Shown here piece by piece: positions 15,561-22,822 of a DNA stretch of 23,468 nucleotides. A model generated the notes under the pieces. The model made no database searches. It was given only the letters and a program-made list of their open reading frames with translations, and was not told the origin of the DNA. Position 1 is the first letter of the stretch, and the number at the start of each line of letters is the position of its first letter. A program made the translations under genes and the position numbers. Source of the stretch: a bacterium (GTDB lineage Bacteria; Latescibacterota; UBA2968); the NCBI GenBank assembly GCA_027296045.1, contig JAPUJS010000148.1, forward strand, positions 1-23,468. Reading direction: 5' to 3'.

Positions 15561-16370
15561 TTAAGGACCCAGAGGATGTTTGCCCTGGAACAGCACTCCT
15601 ACAACCGGAAAGGCGAAAATGACCAGACAAAATCCCGCAATCGAAAGAAAAGCCGCCCGCTTTCCCTGCCACCCGCCCATCCCCCGGGCAATCAGGTTGC
15701 CGGCATAAATCACCCAGGTGATCAAAATGGGCAAATGGCTCAGACGGGCCAATTCTTCATATGCCCACACCGCACTGGCGATACTACCGCCTGAAAGAAA
15801 AAGAAAGCCAAACGTCGCGGCCCGGTTGTTGATCTGGTTTAAGATGTCGAGAGACGGCAAGCGCTCGTAGAAAAATCCCAGGTGTTTTTTCTGAATTTCT
15901 CCCAGAAGCATCAGATACATCATCGCACTGACGCAAGAAATCGCAAAGGCGGCATAGGCCAGAATATATGCCAGCACGTGCAGTTTAAACCACCCGCCAC
16001 TGGGAACGACCTGGACAATCGCCTCTTGTCCGGACAGATTCGAAACCGTGAACAGATGCAGCACTACCACCAGGGGCATAATCAAAGCCCCCAAAGACCG
16101 GTCTTGGGTCGTCACTTCCAGATAGCCATAGACAATGACCACCAGCCAGGCACAAAGCGTAGGCAATACCTGACTTGTCAGGGGAACCTGCCCGCCATCC
16201 ACGGTAATCTGGACCAGCAAAAGCGTATGGATCGCCCACCCCAGGAGCCCCCCCCAGGTCGCCAGCCGGCTTCGGAACGCACTCTTGTGGTAAAAATTGG
16301 CCGCATAACCAAAAGCGCTGCCTGCGTAGACCACCGCAACCAGCGCCAATAATAGCCCTTGAAGGCCCAT
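15561..16370 (-). CDS. hemX: HemX/CcsA-like multi-spanning membrane protein
   Basis: The 269-residue protein has about eight hydrophobic helices and belongs to the cytochrome c assembly (CcsA/CcmC/HemX) superfamily. Matches include WFKLHVLAYILAYAAFAISC near 127-146, LPSLDILNQINNRAATFGF, ILITWVIYAGNLIARG, and GWQGKRAAFLSIAGF. The Trp-rich heme-handling WWD loop expected between the helices near 195-220 is missing: the segment reads SAVWAYEELARLSHLPIL. His48, His105, His131 and His212 remain as possible ligands. Its place as the gene before sirC-hemA-hemC matches HemX, a membrane protein linked to HemA control in Bacillus. A cytochrome synthase role is less likely. AAGGA precedes the ATG. Confidence 0.85.
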   Translation of the reverse strand: MGLQGLLLALVAVVYAGSAFGYAANFYHKSAFRSRLATWGGLLGWAIHTLLLVQITVDGGQVPLTSQVLPTLCAWLVVIVYGYLEVTTQDRSLGALIMPLVVVLHLFTVSNLSGQEAIVQVVPSGGWFKLHVLAYILAYAAFAISCVSAMMYLMLLGEIQKKHLGFFYERLPSLDILNQINNRAATFGFLFLSGGSIASAVWAYEELARLSHLPILITWVIYAGNLIARGMGGWQGKRAAFLSIAGFCLVIFAFPVVGVLFQGKHPLGP

Positions 16371-16393
16371 ATCAATTCCTTGAAATTTCGTAA

Positions 16394-17623
16394 TTACCCG
16401 ATGTAATCCTCGACATTAATGCCGTATTTTCTCGGATCATCCGCCCCTGCAATACTCCTCGCGTCTGGATTGCCTTCTTTATGTTCCTTCAGAAGATCGA
16501 CCACAAAAGGCGATTTTCGCTGCTTCCCGAACCGAGTGAACACCACCCCAACCTTGGGTCGGAGCGGATCTTCGGGATTGACCTCGACAACAACGCCCAT
16601 TTCTTCGGTATTCAATTTCACAAAACTGCCGACAGGATAGATCCCCAGGCTTGTGATAAAGGTTTCGACCACCTTCGAAGAAAATTCCGTCCCCTTTCCG
16701 TCAAATACCACGCGCAGTGCAATATGAGGCGGCAAGCCGGGCTTGTAGGGTCTCGGAGAAGTCAGGGCGTCGTATACATCGGCAACAGCGGCCATACTGG
16801 CAAACGGATGCATCTGGTCGCCCGTGAGCCCGCGCGGATATCCAGAGCCGTTCACCTTCTCATGGTGTTGACCGGCAATGGCAATGGCCGCTTCCGGAAT
16901 ATTTCCCATCTTCTTCAAAATCTCTTCACTGAACAACGGATGGCTTTGGATCACTTTCCGTTCATCTTCGGTCAACGGCCCGGGTTTATCCAGAATCGAC
17001 AGGGGTATTTTGGCCTTGCCGATATCGTGCAGCAGCCCGCCAACTCCAATCACGGCCGCATCCTCTTCACTTACACCTGCGGCAAAGCCAATGGCCAGAG
17101 TGAGCACACACACGTTGACAGAATGCGTATAGGTGTGCTCGCTGTAATTTTTCAAAGCCGTCAGGCTCAGCAAAGCATCCACATTGCGGAACACACTTCC
17201 GGTCAGGGTCTTGGAGGCCAGATTTACTTTTTCGGTATCAATACTGCCCCCGGTAGCGACATTGTGCATGAAATCTTTGACCACCTTGACAGAGGCCCCC
17301 CGGATTTGCCGGGCCATTTTGATCTCATCTTTAAAAAACGTCTCTCGACCACCGGCTGGCGTTACCTTTTTCGGCATCTTGATCTTTACCGGGGCAGCCA
17401 CAACCTGGCCGCCGGCCACGTCTTTCCCTTTGGAGGTGTCAATCGTCACCTCGTTCAGACCCGCTTCTTTCAGCCGACGGATCTGATTTTCGGATGTGAC
17501 CAACATCCCCTTGCCCAAAAGCAGCACATTTTTCTTGGAGGATCCTTTGACACCATCCTGGACATCGGCCTCCATATACATGCCAACTCCCAAGCTATCG
17601 ATAGAAATCTTTTTTTTAGCCAT
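16394..17623 (-). CDS. HD-GYP domain protein with N-terminal DUF3391
   Basis: The 409-residue protein has an N-terminal DUF3391-like segment (ISIDSLGVGMYMEADV) and a complete HD-GYP domain at about 145-330. Key residues are His167 in EHTYTHSVNV, His199-Asp200 in LLHDIGK, HHE at 253-255 and GYP at 261-263 in GSGYPRGLTG, then ADVYDALTSPRPYK. HD-GYP proteins are metal-dependent phosphodiesterases that break down c-di-GMP or related cyclic dinucleotides, and all the metal-ligand motifs look intact. A beta-rich tail (GSFVKLNTEEMGVVVEV, PLRPKVGVVF) follows, a common add-on. There is no receiver domain or membrane helix. It starts 71 bp after anmK with AAGG upstream, and leads the hem genes with a 23-bp gap to hemX. 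Confidence 0.95.
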   Translation of the reverse strand: MAKKKISIDSLGVGMYMEADVQDGVKGSSKKNVLLLGKGMLVTSENQIRRLKEAGLNEVTIDTSKGKDVAGGQVVAAPVKIKMPKKVTPAGGRETFFKDEIKMARQIRGASVKVVKDFMHNVATGGSIDTEKVNLASKTLTGSVFRNVDALLSLTALKNYSEHTYTHSVNVCVLTLAIGFAAGVSEEDAAVIGVGGLLHDIGKAKIPLSILDKPGPLTEDERKVIQSHPLFSEEILKKMGNIPEAAIAIAGQHHEKVNGSGYPRGLTGDQMHPFASMAAVADVYDALTSPRPYKPGLPPHIALRVVFDGKGTEFSSKVVETFITSLGIYPVGSFVKLNTEEMGVVVEVNPEDPLRPKVGVVFTRFGKQRKSPFVVDLLKEHKEGNPDARSIAGADDPRKYGINVEDYIG

Positions 17624-17694
17624 TCAGTGTACCTTGACGCCGATTGAATAGGAATTGGGAAATCAACCAAACTAGTTGTAGATAATGAAAATTA

Positions 17695-18879
17695 CTAAAT
17701 CTTTACCTTAGAATCAACTGAAATTCTACACCCTCTCCCCGGTGTCACCACTCCCAGGACCACCGGGTGGGCAGCCCCCGTCACCCTCGGCATATTTCCT
17801 GCCTGCCCTGCAAGCGTCTCATTGGCCAGGATGGCAAATGCAATCGCTTCTTTCGCTTCCGAAGGGAGGCCCCGGTCCTCAATCCGCACAACCTCCTGTC
17901 CCGAAAGGGCTTTCTTCAAACCAGCCATGATCACAGGATTTTCCGCCCCCCCGCCGCTCACCACAATCTCCTGGATGTCGCATTGGGGAAACACAAACCG
18001 ATCCAACGCGTCGGCAATGCTCTCGATGGTAAAATGGGTCACCGTTCGAATCAGATCGTTTTCAGGCAAATCCCGCTCCAATACCAGATCGATCACCGGG
18101 GCACCGAACATTTCTCGGCCGGTCGATTTTGGAGGGGGTAATACCAGAAAGGGGTGCTGCATCAGGCTGTCCAGCAATTCGGGAGAACCTTTCCCCAAAG
18201 CGGCCCTCTTTCCGCCTTCATCATATCCGTCCCGCCCACCGGTCAGGGCAGATATCACCCCATCGATAACCATATTTCCCGGCCCTGTGTCAAAAGCATA
18301 CACGTCTTCTCTTCGACACCCTTTGCGCAACACGGTCAGATTCGAAATCCCTCCGATGTTCAACATCACTCGTCCGATTGCTTCAGACCGAAAAAGGAAA
18401 TAGTCTACCAAAGGCACAACGGGGGCACCTTCTCCCCCGGCCGCCATATCCCGCGACCTGAAATCGGATACCGTGGTCACCCCTGTGCGCTCGACAACAA
18501 CACTCGAATCCCCTATCTGCAACGTCCCCCGAACCGGCGTTTCGAACAAAGTCACCGTTTCGGGAAGATGGTGAATCGTCTGTCCATGGGACCCAATCAA
18601 ATCCACATCTTCGATATCGACACCAGCATCCTGACATACCCGTAACGCCCCCTGTGCAAACCACTCTCCCAGCACCACACCCATCCGACAGATGTTATCC
18701 ACCTTGCCTTTTTCCGGGTCGCACAGATCCAGAACCGCCCTTCGCAAATCGCCTGGATAGGGCAAAAAAGAAAACCCCAGAAGTTTCACCCGGGTTTCTG
18801 TCCCCTTCCCCTCTATCTCGACCAGGGCTGCATCGACCCCATCTGCCGATGTTCCGGACATCAGACCAATCACTTTCAT
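17695..18879 (-). CDS. anmK: Anhydro-N-acetylmuramic acid kinase
   Basis: AnmK opens and phosphorylates 1,6-anhydro-MurNAc to MurNAc-6-phosphate in cell-wall recycling. The 394-residue protein has the nucleotide loop GLMSGTSADGVDAAL at 5-19, GSHGQTIHH near 95, VSDFRSRDMAAGGEGAP near 138-154, LNIGGISN, FDTGPGNMVIDG, VSGGGAENP and the late EAKEAIAFA; all are family signatures. Length is typical. ATG 18879 has AAGGAGG at ideal spacing and lies 13 bp past the flippase-like gene, so it belongs to the glycosyltransferase-flippase-anmK unit. MurQ and anhydro-MurNAc transporters are not in the window. Confidence 0.97.
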   Translation of the reverse strand: MKVIGLMSGTSADGVDAALVEIEGKGTETRVKLLGFSFLPYPGDLRRAVLDLCDPEKGKVDNICRMGVVLGEWFAQGALRVCQDAGVDIEDVDLIGSHGQTIHHLPETVTLFETPVRGTLQIGDSSVVVERTGVTTVSDFRSRDMAAGGEGAPVVPLVDYFLFRSEAIGRVMLNIGGISNLTVLRKGCRREDVYAFDTGPGNMVIDGVISALTGGRDGYDEGGKRAALGKGSPELLDSLMQHPFLVLPPPKSTGREMFGAPVIDLVLERDLPENDLIRTVTHFTIESIADALDRFVFPQCDIQEIVVSGGGAENPVIMAGLKKALSGQEVVRIEDRGLPSEAKEAIAFAILANETLAGQAGNMPRVTGAAHPVVLGVVTPGRGCRISVDSKVKI

Positions 18880-18892
18880 CCCAAATACCTCC

Positions 18893-19849
18893 TTAGCCGG
18901 AATCGGAATCCTGGGATTTTGACCGCCTCAAAACAAAAGCAATTCCCCCGGCCAGACTCGCGACAATTCCTGCCAGATACCCCAAAAACATCATCGTCAG
19001 CGCCCCGGCTGGCGCCACACCCACGCGACCAAACATCAGCACGCCCAGATTTTCTCGAACCCCGATACCCCCAAAAGAAATCGGGACGGCTGCGACAATG
19101 GCAATCAGGGGAATAAACACCAGAAAATGCCGAAACACCACCGACAGACCCAGCGCCTCCCCGGAAGCATAATACACACCCATCCGACAAAGCTGGACGC
19201 AAAGGGCCACACAGCCCACCCGAAACAGAAGCCCGTATTCTTTTCGATAAAGCACAAACCCTTCGCGAATGTCTTTCAACACCCCCACCACACCAACAGG
19301 CAACGCCCGACTTGCCAAAGAGAGGATCGCACTGCTCAAGCGCCGGCTAAAACCAAAACACAGGATTCCAAACAACCCAAGGCCCAGACACCCAATCGGC
19401 ATCCACAAAACCGAATCCCAAAGGCCCGGAGATCCTGCAAATGCAACAACCGAAAAACAGCTCAGTGTAAAAAGTCCGATCAACCGGTCCAGAAATGTGG
19501 CCGCAAATCCGGCAGTCCCCCGCCCGGTCATTCGCTTCAAGTCATACACGCGAATGGCATCTCCCCCGATATTTCCCACCATAAAATTGTTGAAGAAAAC
19601 ACCGACAAAATACAGGAGGATCACCTGGGGAAGAGAGAGGCGAATATTCTGGGCTTTGAGCAGCATGCCCCATTGAAGCGCACCCAACAGATTGCTCAAC
19701 AAAAAAAGACCGACCGATAGCAAGACCCACCGCCAGTCGGCCGACAGAACAGCTGTTTCTACCTCATCCCATGCCACCTGCTGGAGAAACCACCAGACCA
19801 ACCCCAGACTGATTCCCACCTTCACCAGCAGCCCCAAAATACGCTTCAC
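18893..19849 (-). CDS. Lysylphosphatidylglycerol synthase-like/flippase-like integral membrane protein
   Basis: The 318-residue protein belongs to the UPF0104 / LPG-synthase transmembrane family, which includes AglD-type and flippase-like proteins. Family cores are FFNNFMVGNIGGDAIRVYDL near 85-104, FAATFLDRLIGL, and VPISFGGIGVREN near 260-272. I count about eight hydrophobic segments. The soluble aminoacyl-transferase domain of MprF is absent, so lipid lysylation is not expected; a role in moving or handling lipid-linked sugars fits the adjacent glycosyltransferase. The GTG at 19849 is chosen because GGGAGGG precedes it and the glycosyltransferase stop (TGA) is 1 bp before it; a longer reading to 19918 would overlap that gene. 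Confidence 0.86.
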   Translation of the reverse strand: MKRILGLLVKVGISLGLVWWFLQQVAWDEVETAVLSADWRWVLLSVGLFLLSNLLGALQWGMLLKAQNIRLSLPQVILLYFVGVFFNNFMVGNIGGDAIRVYDLKRMTGRGTAGFAATFLDRLIGLFTLSCFSVVAFAGSPGLWDSVLWMPIGCLGLGLFGILCFGFSRRLSSAILSLASRALPVGVVGVLKDIREGFVLYRKEYGLLFRVGCVALCVQLCRMGVYYASGEALGLSVVFRHFLVFIPLIAIVAAVPISFGGIGVRENLGVLMFGRVGVAPAGALTMMFLGYLAGIVASLAGGIAFVLRRSKSQDSDSG

Positions 19850-19850
19850 A

Positions 19851-20912
19851 TCACCCTCCCGGAGTACCCAATAGAGACGATACCGTTCGCTTCCCTCTGA
19901 CAAAATAGTCCCAGACAACCGATCCCCGATACATCCGATTCATCACCTGCACATCCGAAGTGGTGCGAACGCGCTGGGCAGACCGTCGTCTTCGCCAGAT
20001 GCTGATCGGATGGGTAATAATCCAGAGAACACCGGCCAGAAATCCAACCGGGTGCTTCCAGTCGCCTTTGAGCAAGGCCAAGAACAACGTACTTTTCATC
20101 AGGAGAATCCGAACCGGAAAAATCCAGATCAGCCGTGCAAAAGACCAGTTCTTCAACATCATAACCAACTGGTTTCGGTGGTTGAAATACGTTTTTCGAA
20201 AGCTCTCCGCTTCCAGCGAAAACCCACCGTAGTGATACACCAGAGAACCGGGCACTGACACAATCCGGTATCCTGCCAGGTGAAAACGCCAGCAAAGGTC
20301 AATCTCTTCCATATGCATCACAAAGGCTTCATCCATCATTCCCGTGCGTTCCAGACACGACATCCGCACAAACATCGCCCCCCCGATTGCCCAGAAAATA
20401 TCCACCGACTGGTCGTATTGCCCCTGATCCTCCTCCACCACCTCAAAAATCCGGCCCCTGCAAAAGGTAAACCCCAACAGGTCAATCATCCCACCTGCCG
20501 CCCCGCCATAATCAAACCGGGTTCGCTCCTTCAGCGACCGCACCTTGGGTTGACAGGCCCCGATGGATGCATCGCCTTCCATAAGATTCAACAACGGGGG
20601 CAACCAGCCTTCGGCAACCTCCACATCATTATTCAGCAGAAACCCGTATTTGCCCCGTGCCACCTCCAGCCCCCGGTTACAGCCCGCGCCCATCCCTTTC
20701 CCGCCCCCCGTTTCCACAATCTGGATCTCAGGAAACTGTTCCTTTGCCCGCCCCAGACTACCATCGTCGTGGGGCTGATCGTCTGCCACAATCACTTCAA
20801 ACGCGATGGCTGAAGGCCGTTCGTAAACAAAGCCCCGACACTCCGAAAGAATATCCCCCAGGTAGTGCGGAATAACAATGGAGACCACCGGGGAATCTTC
20901 TCTTGAGGACAC
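19851..20912 (-). CDS. Family 2 glycosyltransferase
   Basis: The 353-residue protein is a GT2 (GT-A fold) enzyme of the rhamnosyltransferase-like branch. It opens VSIVIPHYLGD, has the nucleotide-binding VIVADDQPHDDGS near 40-52, GMGAGCNRGLEVARGKYGF, the metal-binding LLNNDVEVAEGW (Asn-Asn-Asp at 94-96), and an acidic EEIDLCWRFHLAG that fits the catalytic-base region. A C-terminal helical stretch (IWIFPVRILLMKSTLFLALL) could associate with the membrane. It starts with GTG preceded by AAGGA 7 bases away, and ends 1 bp before the flippase-like gene. Likely substrate is an NDP-sugar for a surface glycan; the exact sugar cannot be told. Confidence 0.93.
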   Translation of the reverse strand: MSSREDSPVVSIVIPHYLGDILSECRGFVYERPSAIAFEVIVADDQPHDDGSLGRAKEQFPEIQIVETGGGKGMGAGCNRGLEVARGKYGFLLNNDVEVAEGWLPPLLNLMEGDASIGACQPKVRSLKERTRFDYGGAAGGMIDLLGFTFCRGRIFEVVEEDQGQYDQSVDIFWAIGGAMFVRMSCLERTGMMDEAFVMHMEEIDLCWRFHLAGYRIVSVPGSLVYHYGGFSLEAESFRKTYFNHRNQLVMMLKNWSFARLIWIFPVRILLMKSTLFLALLKGDWKHPVGFLAGVLWIITHPISIWRRRRSAQRVRTTSDVQVMNRMYRGSVVWDYFVRGKRTVSSLLGTPGG

Positions 20913-20989
20913 GGAACTTTCCTTAATCTAAAACCCGCAAATCAGTGTGATCAGAAATGAGCGCTTTTTTTACAAAGGTGTACGTGAAT

Positions 20990-21436
20990 TCACATATCTG
21001 ATGTCTGCGGGTGTCGGTTCTGGCGGAAGAAACGGAGGGTTTGCCAGATGGCCATGAGCAGGACGATGGCCAGGATGACGAGGGGGCCGGGGCGGGTGTA
21101 GGCACCTGTGGCCGGTTCTGGCATTTTTTCAAGCGGGACGTGGAGCAAGGTGCCGAAGTCGGCCTGGACCATGATGTTGCGTTTGCGCCAGGTGTTGTAG
21201 CCCTCCCGGGTGACGATGAGGGTGTAGGCATCCGGGTCGAGACTCAGGAAGAGGTAGGCGCCATTTTCGTCGGATATGACGCTTCGGCCCGTGTCTTCGA
21301 GCTGGACGGTGGCGCCGGACACGGGCTTTTGAGTTTTGGAATCCAGAATTGTGCCCTGGATTCTGCCTACAGTGGCGGCTTGCGCGGAGCCGGACAGGAT
21401 GACGAGCGCGGTAAGCAGTGAGAATAGAGGTCGCAT
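20990..21436 (-). CDS. Exported carboxypeptidase-regulatory-like domain protein with C-terminal membrane anchor
   Basis: The 148-residue protein has a signal peptide (MRPLFSLLTALVILSGSAQA, cleavage near residue 20). A CarboxypepD_reg-like beta-sandwich follows at about 25-95: IQGTILDSKTQKPVSGATVQ, VISDENGAYLFL, DAYTLIVTREGYNTW. Then come a Pro-rich linker, one hydrophobic helix at about 118-137 (PLVILAIVLLMAIWQTL) and a short basic tail. Such domains are common at the start of SusC-like proteins and as stand-alone surface modules in FCB bacteria. ATG 21436 follows AAAGG; ATG 21460 is possible but would bury the signal peptide. Codon use differs from its minus-strand neighbours: it favours C-ending codons and lies in a block where the strand bias is reversed. 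Function unknown. Confidence 0.8.
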   Translation of the reverse strand: MRPLFSLLTALVILSGSAQAATVGRIQGTILDSKTQKPVSGATVQLEDTGRSVISDENGAYLFLSLDPDAYTLIVTREGYNTWRKRNIMVQADFGTLLHVPLEKMPEPATGAYTRPGPLVILAIVLLMAIWQTLRFFRQNRHPQTSDM

Positions 21437-21517
21437 GGTTTCGCCTTTGCCTGGGATCATTGGAAAACGCGTTCCTATTTCAATCCCGCTTCCAAGAAGG
21501 TTCGATAGATAAAGCGC

Positions 21518-21805
21518 TCAGGGCGGAAATGCAACGGAAAGACAGGCGGGAGGGCGAGGATAAGAGAACAGGAATGCGGCGAAGGGGTTCAGGACGTTGT
21601 GGGCATCGCGACTTGACAGGTCCTGCTGTTCGGTGGCCGAAACGACGATCAAGGCCAAAAAGTCACACATGATCTTTAATCTCTGGTCTCTGCGGATCGC
21701 ATCTCGCCCATCCTCCTGAGTCGTCAGCACATCGATTCCACGATCCCGCAAGGCATTCGTTATCGCCCGTGGTACATGCTCGTCCATATATAACAAAAGG
21801 GCCAC
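21518..21805 (-). pseudogene. DUF5615 PIN-like toxin, broken after about 35 residues
   Basis: The first 35 or so residues (LLLYMDEHVPRAITNALRD, then RGIDVLTTQEDGRDA) match the start of DUF5615 PIN-like toxins, which pair with DUF433 antitoxins. From about residue 36 the frame continues (KIMCDFLALIVVSATEQQ and on to residue 95) with nothing like the expected DxxLL and RVLFTxDDDL core, so the remaining acidic catalytic residues are gone. The GTG start follows the antitoxin stop without any gap, as in intact pairs. Similarity is lost near 21700, close to where the strand bias reverses. Most likely a toxin cut by a rearrangement and fused to foreign sequence; a divergent intact protein is less likely. 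Confidence 0.72.
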
Positions 21806-22114
21806 TTACAGCAGCCCTTTCTTTTTAAGTCTTTTCACCAGAAGGGATGGCCCCAATCGCTCTCGAGTGATATCCATTTCCTGAAGACCTTTCTCGACCT
21901 CGGCATCGAGTTCCTCCTGGTGGTCCGCATAATAAGCCAGGGCACTGTAAATCTGTCCCATAGAAAGGTGAGGATGCTGGAAGTGTATTTCTTCAGGACT
22001 CCAGCCGTAAGCCAGCTTATCAAGGACGATCTGCACCACCTTCGTTCGCGTCCCCTTGATCTTCGGAACATCATCGTTTCCCAGATCAATATGCTCGTAG
22101 AGAATTCTGGACAC
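21806..22114 (-). CDS. DUF433 antitoxin
   Basis: The 102-residue product matches DUF433, small winged-helix-like proteins that act as antitoxins to DUF5615 PIN-like toxins. Typical segments are VPKIKGTRTKVVQIVLDKL near 16-34, GWSPEEIHFQHPHLSMGQIY near 37-56 (the likely DNA-binding helix-turn-helix), and ALAYYADHQEELDAEVEK. A basic C-terminus (VKRLKKKGLL) follows. The GTG start has GGAG 7 bases upstream, and a promoter lies 60-90 bp upstream. The gene is complete although its toxin partner is broken, so it may persist as an orphan regulator. Confidence 0.88.
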   Translation of the reverse strand: MSRILYEHIDLGNDDVPKIKGTRTKVVQIVLDKLAYGWSPEEIHFQHPHLSMGQIYSALAYYADHQEELDAEVEKGLQEMDITRERLGPSLLVKRLKKKGLL

Positions 22115-22173
22115 GTCAAAACTCCAATTTTATGGACTTTATACCATATTTCTCTGTGCTACGACACCAATAA

Positions 22174-22202
22174 AATCTAAACGGGAAATACCGATAAGTC
22201 AA
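22174..22202 (-). promoter_or_regulatory. Promoter of the DUF433 antitoxin gene
   Basis: TTGACT (22197-22202, 5/6) and TAGATT (22174-22179, 4/6) are separated by exactly 17 bp on the minus strand. Transcription would start near 22167, about 53 nt before the GTG. The sequence around the -35 box (TTGACTTATCGG) resembles that of the purN promoter (TTGACTTTATCGG). Confidence 0.55.
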
Positions 22203-22409
22203 GTGTCTCGCCCTTGCTCCTTCTTCAATAAGAGCATCTGTCGGGCCGCTCACACCCCAGCCCTGGCGTCTTCGGCACAATAGCACGCTGGAGGAGGCTC
22301 CAACCTTTAGATGCCCTTGCCGAATGGAGAAATTTGTCATCTGGTAATCAGGTCCGTTCTGCGGCCTTCTGCATTTCCCAACCCCCTCTGCGATCCAGCC
22401 TCCACTGGA
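22203..22409. other. Gene-poor stretch
   Basis: No convincing gene is seen. Short frames on both strands lack family similarity and good ribosome sites. The only structure is a 6-bp hairpin ATCCAG/CTGGAT at 22393-22410 followed by TATTTT on the plus strand, which also overlaps the stop codon of the decayed sorting-domain tail. Confidence 0.5.
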
Positions 22410-22496
22410 TTATTTTACCAGAACCATCTTGCGCACCGCCATCTTCACACCTGCCTGCAATCGAATCAAATACAATCCACCGGACACCTCTCTGCC
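22410..22496 (-). pseudogene. Decayed tail of a sorting-domain (Por/type IX-like) protein
   Basis: The minus strand encodes GREVSGGLYLIRLQAG, then a basic stretch and RKMVLVK before a TAA at 22410-22412. This matches the last 28 residues of a FlgD-Ig-like/T9SS sorting domain (compare ASGVYMYRL and RMMLLK in the intact protein at 10113). A stop codon (TGA, 22497-22499) directly precedes it in frame; before that only DEK is domain-like. No start is possible, so this is a fragment. It overlaps, in another frame, the end of the response-regulator fragment. Confidence 0.7.
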
Positions 22497-22585
22497 TCAC
22501 AGGCGCTTCTCATCCGGTGGCTCACCAGAAATCGGTTCAGGGTACGACACATGCCGACGTCATCGTCGACCAGCAAAATGTCCAC
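22466..22585 (-). pseudogene. Response-regulator receiver domain, only the first ~20 residues
   Basis: A GTG start at 22585 with GGAG 6 bases upstream opens a frame reading MDILLVDDDVGMCRTLNRFL, the classic first strand and helix of a response-regulator receiver domain, with the acidic pair next to the phosphorylation pocket. After about 20 residues the family pattern ends and the frame stops at codon 40. The phospho-acceptor Asp, Thr/Ser and Lys sites are all missing. The 5' end looks native and the 3' part has been lost to the sorting-domain fragment. Confidence 0.7.
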
Positions 22586-22629
22586 GGGAAGCTCCAATAT
22601 TGTGATTCGCGACTGAATATCCAGGTTAT

Positions 22630-22737
22630 TCGCTTATGCAACTTAAGCAGAACGGGTGAGTTCACGCAGATCGCCTGTTCTAAGCCATTGGGCTAAAACC
22701 ATATATAGTCCGACGTAGGAGGACTTTTTATTTTTTT
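22630..22737 (+). ncRNA. Candidate structured RNA: serial hairpins ending in a terminator-like stem
   Basis: Read on the plus strand, this stretch holds successive stems: GCTTA/TAAGC, AGAACGG/CCTGTTCT (one mismatch or bulge) enclosing GTGA/TCAC, AGCC/GGCT, and AGTCC/GGACT at 22707-22725 followed by a 12-base run of T with one A. The last unit is a fair intrinsic terminator, yet no plus-strand gene precedes it. No known RNA family was recognised and no good promoter seen. Could be chance or a decayed gene end. Confidence 0.25.
22707..22737 (+). terminator. Terminator-like hairpin with U-tract
   Basis: A 5-bp stem AGTCC/GGACT with a 9-base loop is followed on the plus strand by TTTTATTTTTTT. 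The stem is short but the U-tract is strong. Nothing obviously coding lies upstream on this strand. Confidence 0.5.
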
Positions 22738-22822
22738 AAACCGCATAAGGGAGGGGAGTAAGGCGTTATACCATAGTAATTTATGGACAATATTTTATCG
22801 TAAAGTATTATTTTTATTCAAT

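Noticed and set aside
16481..17647. Long plus-strand frame, 388 aa, antisense to the HD-GYP gene
   Set aside because: Mirrors the conserved HD-GYP gene, is rich in His/Arg/Gln as antisense shadows are, and has no recognisable domain.
19850..19918. N-terminal extension of the flippase-like protein
   Set aside because: Overlaps the end of the glycosyltransferase; the GTG at 19849 has a better ribosome site right after that gene's stop.
20984..20993. Palindrome GTGAATTCAC over the end of the carboxypeptidase-regulatory-like gene
   Set aside because: Only 10 bp, overlaps a stop codon, and no second copy was seen; likely chance.
22116..22340. Minus-strand frame of 74 aa and overlapping plus-strand frames at 22311-22696
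   Set aside because: No family similarity or good ribosome site; the plus frames are antisense to the regulator and sorting-domain fragments, and the minus frame contains the antitoxin promoter.
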